DNA from: Symsagittifera roscoffensis
Taxonomy: Eukaryota > Xenacoelomorpha > Acoela > Convolutidae
Direction of reading: 5' to 3'
Assembly (NCBI RefSeq): GCF_963678635.1
Contig: NC_087067.1
Location: forward strand, 41,442,696-41,506,695
Length of the DNA: 64,000 nucleotides
Shown: one piece after another, positions 48,494 through 58,514 of the stretch
How positions within the stretch are numbered: the first letter of the stretch is position 1
Layout: every line of letters begins with the position of its first letter
Notes under the pieces: generated by a model
Databases searched by the model: none
What the model saw: only the letters and a program-made list of their open reading frames with translations
What the model was told of the DNA's origin: nothing
Program-made: the position numbers and the translations under genes

Positions 48494-49010
48494 AGTAGTA
48501 GATGTTGGAGGTTAAGTGGGGGGGGGGGGGGCGAGGTGGCGGACCCCCATGTATTAAGATAGGGAATAGAGCATCCGGTCCGCCAGCTATGTATTAAAAT
48601 TGGGTATAGAGTCTACAATGTATTAAGATAGGGAATACCAATGGTAAGGTTTCAGTGTGATGGTAAGAGAAAGAAAAACGAAAATTTTTTGGTTTTTGTG
48701 TAATTTTTTCGCAAAAATCTCGGCGCGCGTTACCTAAATTGGAACAATTGATTGTTAATTATGTGTAGAATTAAGGTTAAATATTAAGATTTTTTTTTGG
48801 TGGATGGTAAGTCAATGGTAAGAGTTTTTGTGCAAAAACTCGGAATTTTTATCAAAAAATTTTTTTCGAAAAAATTCAAAACACGATAAGATTTTGTTTA
48901 ATTTGATATGATAAAAATTTATTAGATACTTTTACTTTCTACCTATCTGAATCTATTCTGAACCTACAGAGACTTCGAAAAAAGTCAAGTTTTTTGAGAA
49001 AAAAGTTTAA
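48494..49010. repeat. Left terminal inverted repeat
   Basis: Matches the reverse complement of the right end from the outermost AG inwards, through a 14-G run (48,518-48,531), the CTCGGCGCGCGTTACC block (48,718-48,734) and an AT-rich inner part that grades off near 49,010. It has an insertion of about 130 bases (48,580-48,715) relative to the right end, containing extra copies of ATGTATTAA-type words. Confidence 0.85.
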
Positions 49011-49134
49011 ATTACAAAGAAAGTATATAAATCACTGCATCGTATAACAAGTTTACCGCAACATTTTACATTTTAACATCATAAACCAAATATAATACAA
49101 CATCATGAATAAATTTACTTGACCAGATCAGTTC

Positions 49135-51895
49135 TTATAAGTTCAGTGGTTTTGTATGAATTCCATCATCTTGTACTTGTCTTTTTGGATAAAAATAGCT
49201 TAGTCCTTTCTTTGTCTGTTCATATGTAGCCACCATATGATTTATAGTTCTGAATCCTCTGTTAGTAGATGTAAGATTAATTGCTTCATCAAGCACTCTC
49301 CTATACTTTGCTAAAGGTCCATCTCCAGAGTCTTCTAGAACCCGCTTATTCAATCCTTTGCTGCTAAACTTGAATTTGTCTGACTTGTTGTCATAGCAGC
49401 AATATGTCTTACTACATAAACAGAGCATTTCTGTGCACCTAAATTCTTCTTTGAAAAGTCCCGGCTCCCGCTTATCATGTTTTTTATGGATACTACAACA
49501 GGTTCGAGGAAAGAAATTAGATTTTGCATCCGCCTTGAAGGAATCTCTGCAATCACTCTCCCTCATTTTTTCCCAAGCAGCTCTCTTATCTGGTTGGATG
49601 CAATCGTACAAATTTTCTTCTGCAAGTGCCAAGTAAAGTGAGTCTGTGTCCATCTCCAACTCTTCAAATTTATTCACATCACAGAACTTGTCAAAGAAGT
49701 TATAGTAGAGTTCCAACATTCTCAGTTTTGCATACTGAAGTATGAAAAAACCAACAATGATGGGTTCTCTGTGCTCAATGGTTGACTTCAATAACTCCAC
49801 CTCATATAAAACCTTATCAACTGTGTTAAGTCTCTTAAACAGTGGTTCATTGATTGCCTTGTGAGTTTTTTCATCGTTCAGATACTTCGTGATTGTATGC
49901 CTGGATCTATCCATGATCTGATATCCATAGGAGGAATTGCCCAAGAACTTCATTGTTTCTGCTACAACTCCTGACAAAGGGTTTTCATCTCCTTCTCTTC
50001 TTGCATCAACCACCGATTGAACGAAATTATTGAAACAATTCCGAGGAGAATATTGAACAAATTGGTAAATTTTGGTGCACTGTAATCCAAGTTCCATATA
50101 AAAGTTGAAGAGAGGAGTTATAACCGTTCCATTTTCCAGCTTGAAACTAGATATCAGCATTCTCTGAGGATGTTTTAACATTTCGTTCTCGATCGCATAG
50201 TTTTTCATGTAATCTCCAATATCATTTCTTCCGACCTCAGTATTTTTGAAAATTGGAGGAAAATTTGCAAATTTTGATTTCAGTTCATCTGGAACAACCA
50301 AGTCGCACTGAACGTAGCCAAAAAGAGATCCATCTTTTATCTTTGCTAGAAGAGAGTCTGTAGAAAGAGGTCTTTTATAGGGAAAGTGGGTTCTGACGTG
50401 ATTTTTGATCTTTTCATCGGTTTTGAAACTTTCCCACCAGTCACACTCCCATATTTCTTCAACTTTGTATCCTTTCTCTTGAATGTATTCTCGTCTCATC
50501 TCATCCATCTCTCTCTTCTTATTTCCTCGCTCGATATCCTGTTCTGTTAAGGAGGGACGAGCTTCTTGACAAGAACAAAAGTGATAGTAGCGTCCCATTG
50601 CCTCGAATACTGTTTTACAGTGATCACAATAACCGTCCACATTAAAACAGTCAATTTTCTTCTGTTTTCCAGATGTAAAAAAGCTCTCAAATTTACATTC
50701 TGGTCTTGATTCTTGAAAGAAAGACATGACCATATTCTCAAAGTTGCGAGTTCGATTATGTCTAGCCTTGAATTTCTGCATATCAGTGTCAAACTCCCAT
50801 CTCGTATACAGTCCTGTTGGCATATCTTGACACATTGAATAGGGGTAAAGCTGACTCGCATCAATTCCAACGATTGACTTACAAATTTTTGATGAATCTC
50901 TGATAAAGGTTTCGTCTACAACAGCTTTTCGAGTGAACACAATCGAAGGCCCACCAGTCATGTCTTCTCGTATTTTTTCACACAAGTCTTTATCACTTTC
51001 GCAAAATGGATAAAACTTGTAATTTGTAGATTTGTGTAGACAAATGTTTGCTAGATTTGGAAGTGTACATCCAAGTTTCAACATATCTATCCCCTTGTTA
51101 TGATAAAACTGAATCATTTTTTGCATTGCCTCCAGGGTTGGAACTACATCCTTGTTGTTGTACCACTTCAAAAAGTCTTTGAACACTGTCATTCCATTTT
51201 TCTTCCAAGTCTCTTGTAAGTAATTGTAATTATCCAAACCAGATGAAGGAACAGTCTTGATTTGAAGTTTTTTCAGTGCTTGCTGTTCATCAAGTCCACT
51301 CTTCCTCAGTTTTTCATAATCAGTAAAGTCTTTGTGTAGAGGATTGTTGTTTCTAAGTTTACTGAAAAATGCTTCATATGGGGACAGTCCTGGAAAATCA
51401 AGTTTGTCTGGGTTATCAAACCACTCATAGGGAAAGAATCCTTTCGTTTCGCTAGCTTTATAGGCTTTGAGAAAGGAGTCCAAAGTAGTTGCCCCTCCCA
51501 GAAACTTCATTATGTCGAGAAATTGTACATCTCCAAACTTGAAAGATATAAAGTCATTTGCTTTTTTGATGACGGATGTTTCTTGTTCTTTATCGCGAAT
51601 CAAATAGGGGATTAGGTATGACTTGATCAAATTTAAATGTTGCTGGAGAGAGTAGTAACTCGGGAACTCTTGTTCACAAAAAAAAACAAACCGTCGACTG
51701 CTTCGAACTTGGTTGAGCATGCTTCTTAGCCATATGATAGCTCATTTCTTGTTGATTGTAAGTGGAATACTTACATTCAGGACAAGAAACAAATCCTTTA
51801 GCACATCTTTTTCGATGTCTCGCATTATCAGCTCTCCTGTATTCCTGACCACATTCCTCACATTTGACTTTCTCGTTTCGGTTAAGGGCAGGCAT
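49135..51895 (-). pseudogene. Family-B DNA polymerase with N-terminal zinc-finger segment, one frameshift
   Basis: The start at 51,895 opens a cysteine/histidine-rich segment (CEECGQEY...RH...C, then CPECKYST...H...KKH). The frame changes at a T9 run at about 51,676-51,684. The 861-codon frame 49,135-51,720 then carries ExoIII YNNKD (187-191), motif A DASQLYP (287-293), motif B KFLGNSSYG (591-599) and motif C DTDS (691-694). The polymerase site is complete. ExoI and ExoII are not seen: the zinc-finger block runs straight into LNLIKSYLIP, so the start of the exonuclease domain is probably deleted. An insertion between motifs A and B (about 355-435) contains VDGYC, VFEA and GYKVEEIWECDW, resembling Vsr-type nuclease folds. 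It would copy the element DNA, probably by protein priming. Confidence 0.8.
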
Positions 51896-52079
51896 TATCT
51901 AAAAAAATTGGGACTTTTGGAATGTTCCAAATTTAAAAAGTTAAAGTACCAAATGAATGAAAATACTTACTTTTCGTGAAGTAACGAAATGTAAAATTTG
52001 AAGTAAAATTCAATCAACTGTTTCTGATTGGTAAGCAAAATGAATGATTTAACCCAATAAAATAAGTGTATTTATACTA

Positions 52080-52310
52080 TCAATGACACCTACGCAATAA
52101 TCCTTTTACGGTAATGACGTCATTCTTTGAATAGAAGTGACGTCACCGCCTACGCAATTTTCCTTTTATGGTAATGACGTCATTCTATATTTAGAAGTGA
52201 CGTCACCACCCACGCAATGTTCCTTTTATGATAATGACGTTATTCTAGAAATAGAAATGACGTCAACACCCACGCAATTTTCCTAATATGGTAATGACGT
52301 CATTCCTTTG
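52080..52310. promoter_or_regulatory. Four 60-bp tandem repeats with CRE/ATF sites: probable bidirectional promoter
   Basis: Between the divergent PolB (start 51,895) and the ORF at 52,404 lies a near-exact 60-bp repeat. TGACGTCA occurs at 52,115, 52,138, 52,175, 52,198, 52,258 and 52,295, with TGACGTTA at 52,235. Each unit also has ACGCAAT and TCCTTTTATGGTA. TGACGTCA is the palindromic CRE/ATF site bound by bZIP factors. Its position and number argue for host bZIP control of both genes. Confidence 0.75.
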
Positions 52311-52403
52311 AAAGTTCTAGAATTTTCCAGAAAAATTTTCAACCAATCAGAACTAAGCAGTTTCTAGTCATAACTTTGGATCCAAAATATTCATTTTTGA
52401 AGA

Positions 52404-52949
52404 ATGTCAATCAAAAAGCATTTGAACTTCCTCGAATTACTCTACAAGAAAAAAGAAAATATTCCGTGTGATTTCCTTATTGATGAAATAGATGTAGATT
52501 CTTACTTTTTTCACAATTTTTTGGACGTTTATGTTGTCCAAAATAGAGTTCTCCGACTAAGTAAAGGTCTCTTTAGAGAAACTTACTCAATCAAAGAGTT
52601 TAATTTTGATTCAGATATTACCTATCAAAGCTATAAACTTACAGCTGAGATACACTTGACTAGAAAAGAAATTTTATTTATTTTAGAAAATTTGAAGTTG
52701 ATAAAAAAATCGTACGATAATATTTCAAAGACTCTTTTTATTCCATATCCAACTCCCAAACTTGTTAAAACTCCCCAGCAAAGTGCTTTATTCCTCCGTT
52801 TTTTTAAGGACTTTCAAAGTTCAAAATCTTGCATGATCAGGTTTGGTATCAGATTTCCAGAGATTTGCTTTGAAAAATTCATCAACTTTGAGTTATCATC
52901 TCAAATCTACATCAAAATTAAAGAACTTGATTATCTGCTGAAAAATTAG
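52404..52949 (+). CDS. Unknown element protein (181 aa), divergent from PolB
   Basis: An intact frame beginning MSIKKHLNFLELLYKKK, rich in Lys, Phe and Ile, with alternating strand- and helix-like segments. No membrane segment, signal or metal site. I do not recognise a family. Its position directly downstream of the CRE repeats, facing away from the polymerase, suggests an early or replication-related role, by inference from location only. Confidence 0.6.
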   Translation: MSIKKHLNFLELLYKKKENIPCDFLIDEIDVDSYFFHNFLDVYVVQNRVLRLSKGLFRETYSIKEFNFDSDITYQSYKLTAEIHLTRKEILFILENLKLIKKSYDNISKTLFIPYPTPKLVKTPQQSALFLRFFKDFQSSKSCMIRFGIRFPEICFEKFINFELSSQIYIKIKELDYLLKN

Positions 52950-52990
52950 CAGTTTCTCATCGATTCTATACAAAAAACTCAGTTAACTTG

Positions 52991-53149
52991 ATGAGAAGAC
53001 TTGCAGAGATGCTACTTTTATTAATTTTTCTTCTTTTGTTACTTATATCGGCAATATTTCTTATTTTTACAGCAAACAACTTTTGGTCATTTATTTTTGC
53101 GATTGCTTTTGTGTATATTTTTACTTATTTGGAAGACTTAAGTCCTTGA
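52991..53149 (+). CDS. 52-residue membrane protein
   Basis: Too short to be called by length, but supported by a second copy. MRRLAEM is followed by about 20 hydrophobic residues (LLLLIFLLLLLISAIFLIF), a short TANNFW turn, a second hydrophobic helix (SFIFAIAFVYIFTYL) and EDLSP at the C-terminus. It is probably a two-helix hairpin. Function unknown; small membrane proteins in viruses often act as viroporins or in membrane remodelling, but nothing here proves that. Confidence 0.55.
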   Translation: MRRLAEMLLLLIFLLLLLISAIFLIFTANNFWSFIFAIAFVYIFTYLEDLSP

Positions 53150-53526
53150 AAGGTTCCTCTGATTGGAGGCAACAACTTGAACAAAAATTAACATTTTTGT
53201 GATTGGAAACGACAATATGTAAAATGGAGCTTTGTTTCCAATTGGACACGAGTTTTCTATAAGAATTCCATAAAAGGAAAATAAAATCTAATTGGACACG
53301 ACTACAATCTAAACAAGGAAAATTCATTCTCATTGGTTAAACCCACACATTCCAGTTGAAGGTACCCCTCTCTCTTAACTAAAAATCATTTTATTTTCAA
53401 CTTAACTACCGTCAACTACCTCCTCTCTCAGCTCTAAATACAAAAATTTCAACATAACTACCGGCAAATTTCTCCCTCTCAACTGTAAATCTTGCTTTTA
53501 ATCATTTACTCAACTTATTGCTCAAA

Positions 53527-54027
53527 ATGATCTTCTCAGTACAAAACAACAACCTTATGTTCTCGGTGGAATTTTCGGCTGATTTAGTACAAATCCAAGT
53601 GCGAGAAACAGTTTGTGGAGTTTTTCTGGCACGAATGGACATCCCAATCCAAGTCTGGCATATGGTGGAAGTGATGCGAAGGGATTTCAACGAACATCAT
53701 ATAACGCAAGTACCTCCTACAGAGAATCAACTTGGAGAAATGCAAATGATGGAGGAAGTGGCCGAGCATGTGGGAATGAACTACCCCGAAATTCCTGACT
53801 CTAGATATGTGGCTCAACCATTCGACGATTTCCTCTTTCCTTGGGAAGAGGGATCTGTGGACAACCCAATTACCATCGAAGAGGATGAGGGGTTCTCTGA
53901 GCCAAGAACTCCAGTCAGCGAACCACCAAGACAGCCACCAGTGATGGAGACAAGACCAGCTTTGCGCTCCATTGAGAACTTGCAAAATTTTGAGAGCTCA
54001 GCTGCTCGACAGCTCTTTGATTTGTAA
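53527..54027 (+). CDS. Acidic element protein, copy 1 (166 aa)
   Basis: The start is placed at the ATG after CTCAAA, the position conserved in copy 2. The folded-looking N-terminal half reads MIFSVQ, VEFS-DLVQIQVRETV and IPIQVWHMVEVMRRDF. The C-terminal half is acidic and disordered (DNPITIEEDEGFSEP), with RPALRSIENLQN and a terminal AARQLFD. No known family. About 80% of residues match copy 2. It follows the membrane-protein ORF at 380 bases. Confidence 0.65.
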   Translation: MIFSVQNNNLMFSVEFSADLVQIQVRETVCGVFLARMDIPIQVWHMVEVMRRDFNEHHITQVPPTENQLGEMQMMEEVAEHVGMNYPEIPDSRYVAQPFDDFLFPWEEGSVDNPITIEEDEGFSEPRTPVSEPPRQPPVMETRPALRSIENLQNFESSAARQLFDL

Positions 54028-54499
54028 ATAAATTGGTTACTGTCTTGTGCTTTGTAATTTAATTTCTTTGTATCTAGTAAAATTATTTTCAAGAGATAAG
54101 AACAAAGAGATCATAGAAAAGTTTATTAAGAAATTTCAATGGTAAAAATTTGTTAAAAATTAAACTAATTATGCATCTGGTAAATACTTTTATAGAATTT
54201 TGTTAGAAATATGGTAAAAAAATTGAACCAATTTTTGCAAGCATGTTAAAAACTTTACATTAATTTTTGCATCAAGCAAAACTTTTCATAATTTTTTTAC
54301 ACACTTGTTAAAAACAAATCAAAGAAAATCTCGCAAATTAAGAAAAATTTCATTAAATATTTTCGCATTTTAAAGAAAACTGAAAGAAGATTTTCTTGCA
54401 CTGTTAATAATTAAATAAAATGAAAATCTTTGTTTTGATTTTGATCATAAAAAAATCTCTTTTTTTGCATGTAGATTGATCAAAAATATTGGAAAAACA

Positions 54500-54519
54500 A
54501 TGTATTAAGATAGGGAATA
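54500..54519. repeat. Internal copy of a terminal-repeat word
   Basis: ATGTATTAAGATAGGGAATA here is identical to words at 48,549 and 48,618 in the left terminal repeat and nearly identical to its inverted copy at 62,929-62,948. It lies 6 kb from the left end, in AT-rich non-coding sequence. Confidence 0.75.
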
Positions 54520-54846
54520 ATACTCAAAGTCAGCAATTTTGAAAAATTTTTAGCATTAATTTAACAAGTTTTTTACAAAAAATTTTTGCAATTTTTGTAA
54601 ATGAATAAGAAAAAATAAGTTAGATTTTTGCATTTGTTTTCAAAAAAATCACGAAAAAACTTGCATCTAACACAAAATTTTGTTGAAAATTTTTGCACAC
54701 TTGTTGAAAAAATCAAAACAATTTTTGCATCTTGTAAAAAAGTTTAATTAAATTTTTGCAAACGTGTTGACAAAATCAAACCAAAATTTGCATCTGAAAA
54801 ACTCTTGATTTAAATATAAACAATTTTGACAAGGTTTTTATTAACA

Positions 54847-55020
54847 AATATTCAATTATTAATAGAAAAATTGATACGTTCACTATTTACAGTACCAAAA
54901 CCATCAATAAAACAATCAACAATTTTCAACAAATCAGTCACATACTTTGAGTTTTGAACTTTTCGAATCCTTTCCAAAAAAGTAGATTCAAGAGTCTGAG
55001 TGGACGCAAGTTTCTGATCA
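54847..55020 (-). pseudogene. Fragment of the 199-aa element gene
   Basis: The minus strand reads LASTQTL, FLERIRKVQNSKY, then LLKIVDCFIDGFG, closely matching the last 56 residues of the ORF at 56,665-57,264. No start or upstream part is present. It is the left-behind 3' end of a duplicated gene and marks the edge of the tandem duplication. Confidence 0.75.
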
Positions 55021-55022
55021 GA

Positions 55023-55181
55023 AATGAAAAAATTGCAGAGATGCTACTTTGATTAATTTTCCTTCTTTTATTATTTATATCGGCAATATTTCTTATTTTT
55101 ACAGCAAACAACTTTTGGTCATTTGTTTTTGCGATTGCTTTTGTGTATATTTTTACTTATTTGGAAGACTTAAGTCCTTAA
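55023..55181 (+). pseudogene. Second copy of the small membrane protein, broken
   Basis: Nearly identical in DNA to 52,991-53,149, but a base is missing near the start and a TGA replaces a Leu codon after MLL. The rest, including TANNFWSF and YLEDLSP, is intact. So only the first copy can make the full product. Confidence 0.7.
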
Positions 55182-55559
55182 AAGGTCCCTCTGATTGGAT
55201 ATGACAACTTGAACAAAAATAAACATTTTTGTGATTGGAAACGACAATGTGCAAAATGGAGCTTTGTTTCCAATTGGACACGAGTTTTCTATAAGAGTTC
55301 TATAAAAGGAAACTAAAATCTGATTGGACACGACTACAATCCAAATAAGGAAAATCCAATCTGATTGGTTAAACCCACACATTCCAGTTGAAGGTAGCCC
55401 TCTCTCTTAACTAAAAATTATTTTATTTTCAACTTAACTACCGTCAACTACCTCCTCTCTCAGCTCTAAACATCCTAATTTCAACTTATTTTTGGTAAGG
55501 TTCCCCCTCTTCTCAGTTCTTTTTTGTTTTTTGCTCTTTTAGTCATCTTATTGCTCAAA

Positions 55560-56042
55560 ATGATCTTCTCAGTGCAAAACAGCAACCTTATGTACTCTGT
55601 AGAATTTTCGCCTGATCTAGTACAAATTCAAGTGCGAGAAACAGTCTCTGGAGTTTTTCCAGCACAAATGGACATCCCAATCCAAGTCTGGCACATGGTG
55701 GAAGTGATGCGAAGGGATTTCAGCGAGCATCATATGATGCAAGTTCCCATCACAGAAAACCAACTTGGAACAATGCAAATGATGGGGGAAGTTTCTGATC
55801 ATGTGGGAATGAACTATCCCGAGATTCCGGACTCAAGATTTGTGGCTCAACCAGTCGACGACTTCCTCTTTCCTTGGGAGGAGGAAGGATCAGTCGAAAA
55901 CCCCATCACAATAGATGAAGATGAGGGTTTCTCAGAAACAATGACACCTCCAGTTCCACAACAACCACTACAACCTCGTCCAGCTCTGCGTTCTATAGAG
56001 AACCTCCAGAACTCTTCTGCTGCTCGACAGCTCTTTGATTAA
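55560..56042 (+). CDS. Acidic element protein, copy 2 (160 aa)
   Basis: An intact paralogue of the ORF at 53,527-54,027. It starts MIFSVQNSNLM and keeps IPIQVWHMVEVMRRDFSEHH, NYPEIPDSRFVAQP and RPALRSIENLQNSSAARQLFD. The linker is shorter (ETMTPPVPQQPLQP). Both copies being open while the neighbouring membrane ORF copy is broken suggests the protein itself was maintained after duplication. Confidence 0.65.
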   Translation: MIFSVQNSNLMYSVEFSPDLVQIQVRETVSGVFPAQMDIPIQVWHMVEVMRRDFSEHHMMQVPITENQLGTMQMMGEVSDHVGMNYPEIPDSRFVAQPVDDFLFPWEEEGSVENPITIDEDEGFSETMTPPVPQQPLQPRPALRSIENLQNSSAARQLFD

Positions 56043-56309
56043 ATGTTTTTGTAAATAAAGGTTGTTTGGTTTTGACTTCGTTTTCTGTAATTAATTTCTT
56101 CAATTTCACTTTAATTATGAGAATAGATGAGAGGTTCAAGGTAAATCATTGAAAAACAATTAGAACTTAGTTAAGTGCTCCGAACCCGCACACATGTTAA
56201 AAAATTTGATTAATTTTTGTACAAAAATTCGGAAAAACACTGGAAAAACTGTACGCAAGTAAAAAGTTACCTAATCGATATTGCATCTTGTACACACTTT
56301 TAGCTTTTT

Positions 56310-56530
56310 GTAGAAAAAATTGAAACACTTTTCGCATTTTGTCGAAAAAAGTAAAACACTTTTCGTATTTTGTCGAAAAAAATTGAAACACTTTTCGCAT
56401 TTTATCGAAAAAAGTAAAAGACTTTTCGCATCTTCTCGAAAAAGTTGAAACATTTTTCGCATTATGTCAAAAAAAAATTGAAACACTTTTTACAACTTGT
56501 TAAAAAAATTGAAATGATTTTTGCAACTTT
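56310..56530. repeat. Minisatellite, unit about 32 bp
   Basis: Six or so units of AAATTGAAACACTTTTCGCA followed by TTTTGTCGA, increasingly diverged rightwards. The open frames read here in the minus strand (repeated KVFQFF words) come from the repeat and are not genes. Similar but more degraded TTTTTGCA units lie at 54,530-54,790, after acidic ORF copy 1. Confidence 0.75.
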
Positions 56531-56664
56531 TTGAAAATCAAAAGAAATATTACATCTTTCTTACATGTTTGAAAAATTTTTTGCAAATGTTTTTGACAAC
56601 GGTGATTTTTGTTTCGGTAATTAATGGTAACTTTGTAAACATATGAGAGAAAATAGATGGAATA

Positions 56665-57264
56665 TCAGAAGTTTTTTATTGAAAAATTGACATGATCACT
56701 ATTTACAAATCCATAACCATCAATAAAACAGTCAATTATTTTTAACAAATCATGTTCATATTTTGAGTTTTGTACTTTACGAATTCTGTCTAAAAATGCT
56801 GAACCAAGAGTTTGCATAGATGCAAGTTTTTGATTAGAACTTAGATAATGTTTTTTGAACTTTTTGCGAACAAGTCGTTTCCTTGATACGCTTGGTGTTT
56901 TTTCTGCTCCTTTCCATCGTAAATTATGCTGCACTCCACAACTAAGCTGATTGAAGACTTCCCCATTTGATGTGACAATACTCGAAAAGAATCTGTGCTT
57001 GTACAAAGTGTAAAGACAATCAATTTCTTGATATATGTATTGATATTTGTCTAATCTCTGAAGAACTTGGCTAAGGGAAGTTCCAATTAAAATTATATGA
57101 AATTTGCAATTTCCCAAGGAACAGAAAGAATCGTGAGTAGAGACGTAATAATCTTGGGTTACTATGTATTTTTCGTAAAAATCGTTGGAAACAGAAATAA
57201 ACAATGATTTACTATTATAATCTGAATAAAAGCTGGGAAGAGCTTGACACATAGCAGCTGCCAT
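56665..57264 (-). CDS. Unknown element protein (199 aa)
   Basis: An intact frame starting MAAAMCQALPSFYSDYNSK and ending FVNSDHVNFSIKNF. The centre is Cys/His-bearing (HDSFCSLGNCKFH) and Tyr-rich (YQYIYQEIDCLYTLYK); a basic patch (SRKRLVRKKFKKH) may bind nucleic acid. No family was recognised. A 3' fragment of a second copy is at 54,847-55,020. It is divergent from the PC4-like gene that starts 200 bases to the right; the gap holds CATATATGGAA-type repeats (57,332-57,380). Confidence 0.6.
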   Translation of the reverse strand: MAAAMCQALPSFYSDYNSKSLFISVSNDFYEKYIVTQDYYVSTHDSFCSLGNCKFHIILIGTSLSQVLQRLDKYQYIYQEIDCLYTLYKHRFFSSIVTSNGEVFNQLSCGVQHNLRWKGAEKTPSVSRKRLVRKKFKKHYLSSNQKLASMQTLGSAFLDRIRKVQNSKYEHDLLKIIDCFIDGYGFVNSDHVNFSIKNF

Positions 57265-57468
57265 TGGGAAAAATGAATTTTGCAGAAAATGGTGGAGTTA
57301 TATAGTAGTAGTAACGCCTACGCAGCTTCCATATATGAAAATCCTTCCATATTTGGTACTACTTCCATATATGGAAATGGCGATGACTCAAACTGCTTAC
57401 TTTCATTTTCATTTAAACTCAAAGTCATTTCTCTCATTTCTCCTCATCTGATCAGTTTGTTCTTCAAA

Positions 57469-58009
57469 ATGTACTCGAGAAAAGTTGATAGTTCCAACTA
57501 TATTAAATTTTCAAAAAAATCAAAAAAGAATTGGGAGTTTTGTTTGGTTCCAAAAATCCTACAAGGGAAAAATATGCTTGGAACCGTGCTTTCAACTATT
57601 AAAAATAAATGATTTGGGACAATTTGAAAAGTCTCAACAAGTCTATCTTAGTGAAAAAGAAGGCGAAGCAATATCCGCAATACGGAATATTATTATTCAC
57701 GTTGCTGAAAATCTTGAACTCGTACCTATATATGAAGCCAAATCTGGCAGAGAATCAACGATGGATCAGGAGCTCGACATCTGTAATAGAGTATATGAAA
57801 TAGCAATGTACAACATGAGGAGGGTGTGTGTCACAATCAAGAAGTACAACGTGAGCAAGCCACCCTACATTCAGATTCGACTCTTCACTGCAAAGGAAAA
57901 TGAAGACTTGAAGCAAGTTGCATATGTCAACTATACTTTGAATGAATTCAAAGAACTGTCCCAAATATTGGGAGACTTTATGTTTGTTGATAATTGTAAA
58001 CCTCAGTAA
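57469..58009 (+). pseudogene. PC4-like double-module protein, one frameshift
   Basis: It starts MYSRKVDSSNYIKFSKKSKKNW. The first module is read from 57,469 to about 57,600, where the frame changes at an A-rich run; the second frame continues to 58,009. The second module, RRVCVTIKKYN...YIQIRLFTAKENE...YTLNEFKELSQIL, fits the strand-strand-strand-helix order of PC4 (p15) single-strand DNA-binding domains. The first half fits more weakly. The assignment is by pattern only. A single-strand-binding role would suit a PolB element. Confidence 0.45.
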
Positions 58010-58514
58010 AGCTTTGTGATGTTTTGCATGTTTAGTAATTGAGATATTATTGGTTCAAAACTATTTTTTCTCACTAAAGTGTATATCTAGAGCTATAATA
58101 TCTGAGGAAAAGTCAGACAAAACAAACAATTTTATCGAAATTGACATAAGACACTAACCAATTATGAAATGATTTTCCAGTATTTATTTATGAAATTACA
58201 GATAAATTTATTTAATAACTGTTTTTATCAAAGTTTAGCTAAATTTTGCCTCAATTTAAGAAAATTACAAACAAGAATGTATATTTAGTTGAAAACATTA
58301 TCATTTTTTTTTAAAGATTTTTTGAATTTCATTGGTTGTTTTCAATTTTTTTCTGCCTTAGTTTGAGGTTTTTATTGACTACATGAATTTCCTTGAAACT
58401 AATTAGACTCTAAATCATTAAAAAATATTTACGGTGACTGTTATTTCAACATAATTTAAAAATGATAAAACAATTCGAGTTTTTTAAGTTTCTTCATATA
58501 TTTCAGTAAGAAAA

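Larger units (their letters stand above)
52980..56060. repeat. Tandem duplication of a block of about 1.1 kb inside the element
   Basis: The block membrane ORF, intergenic sequence and acidic ORF at 52,990-54,030 recurs at 55,023-56,042 in direct orientation, about 2 kb apart. The shared intergenic sequence includes GATTGGAAACGACAAT and the pyrimidine-rich CTACCTCCTCTCTCAGCTCTAAA just upstream of the acidic ORF. Between copies lie 0.8 kb of A/T-rich minisatellite and the minus-strand gene fragment. Confidence 0.8.

Noticed and set aside
56197-56486. Overlapping minus-strand ORFs with KVFQFF repeats
   Set aside because: They are readings of a 32-bp minisatellite and would appear in any frame without stops.
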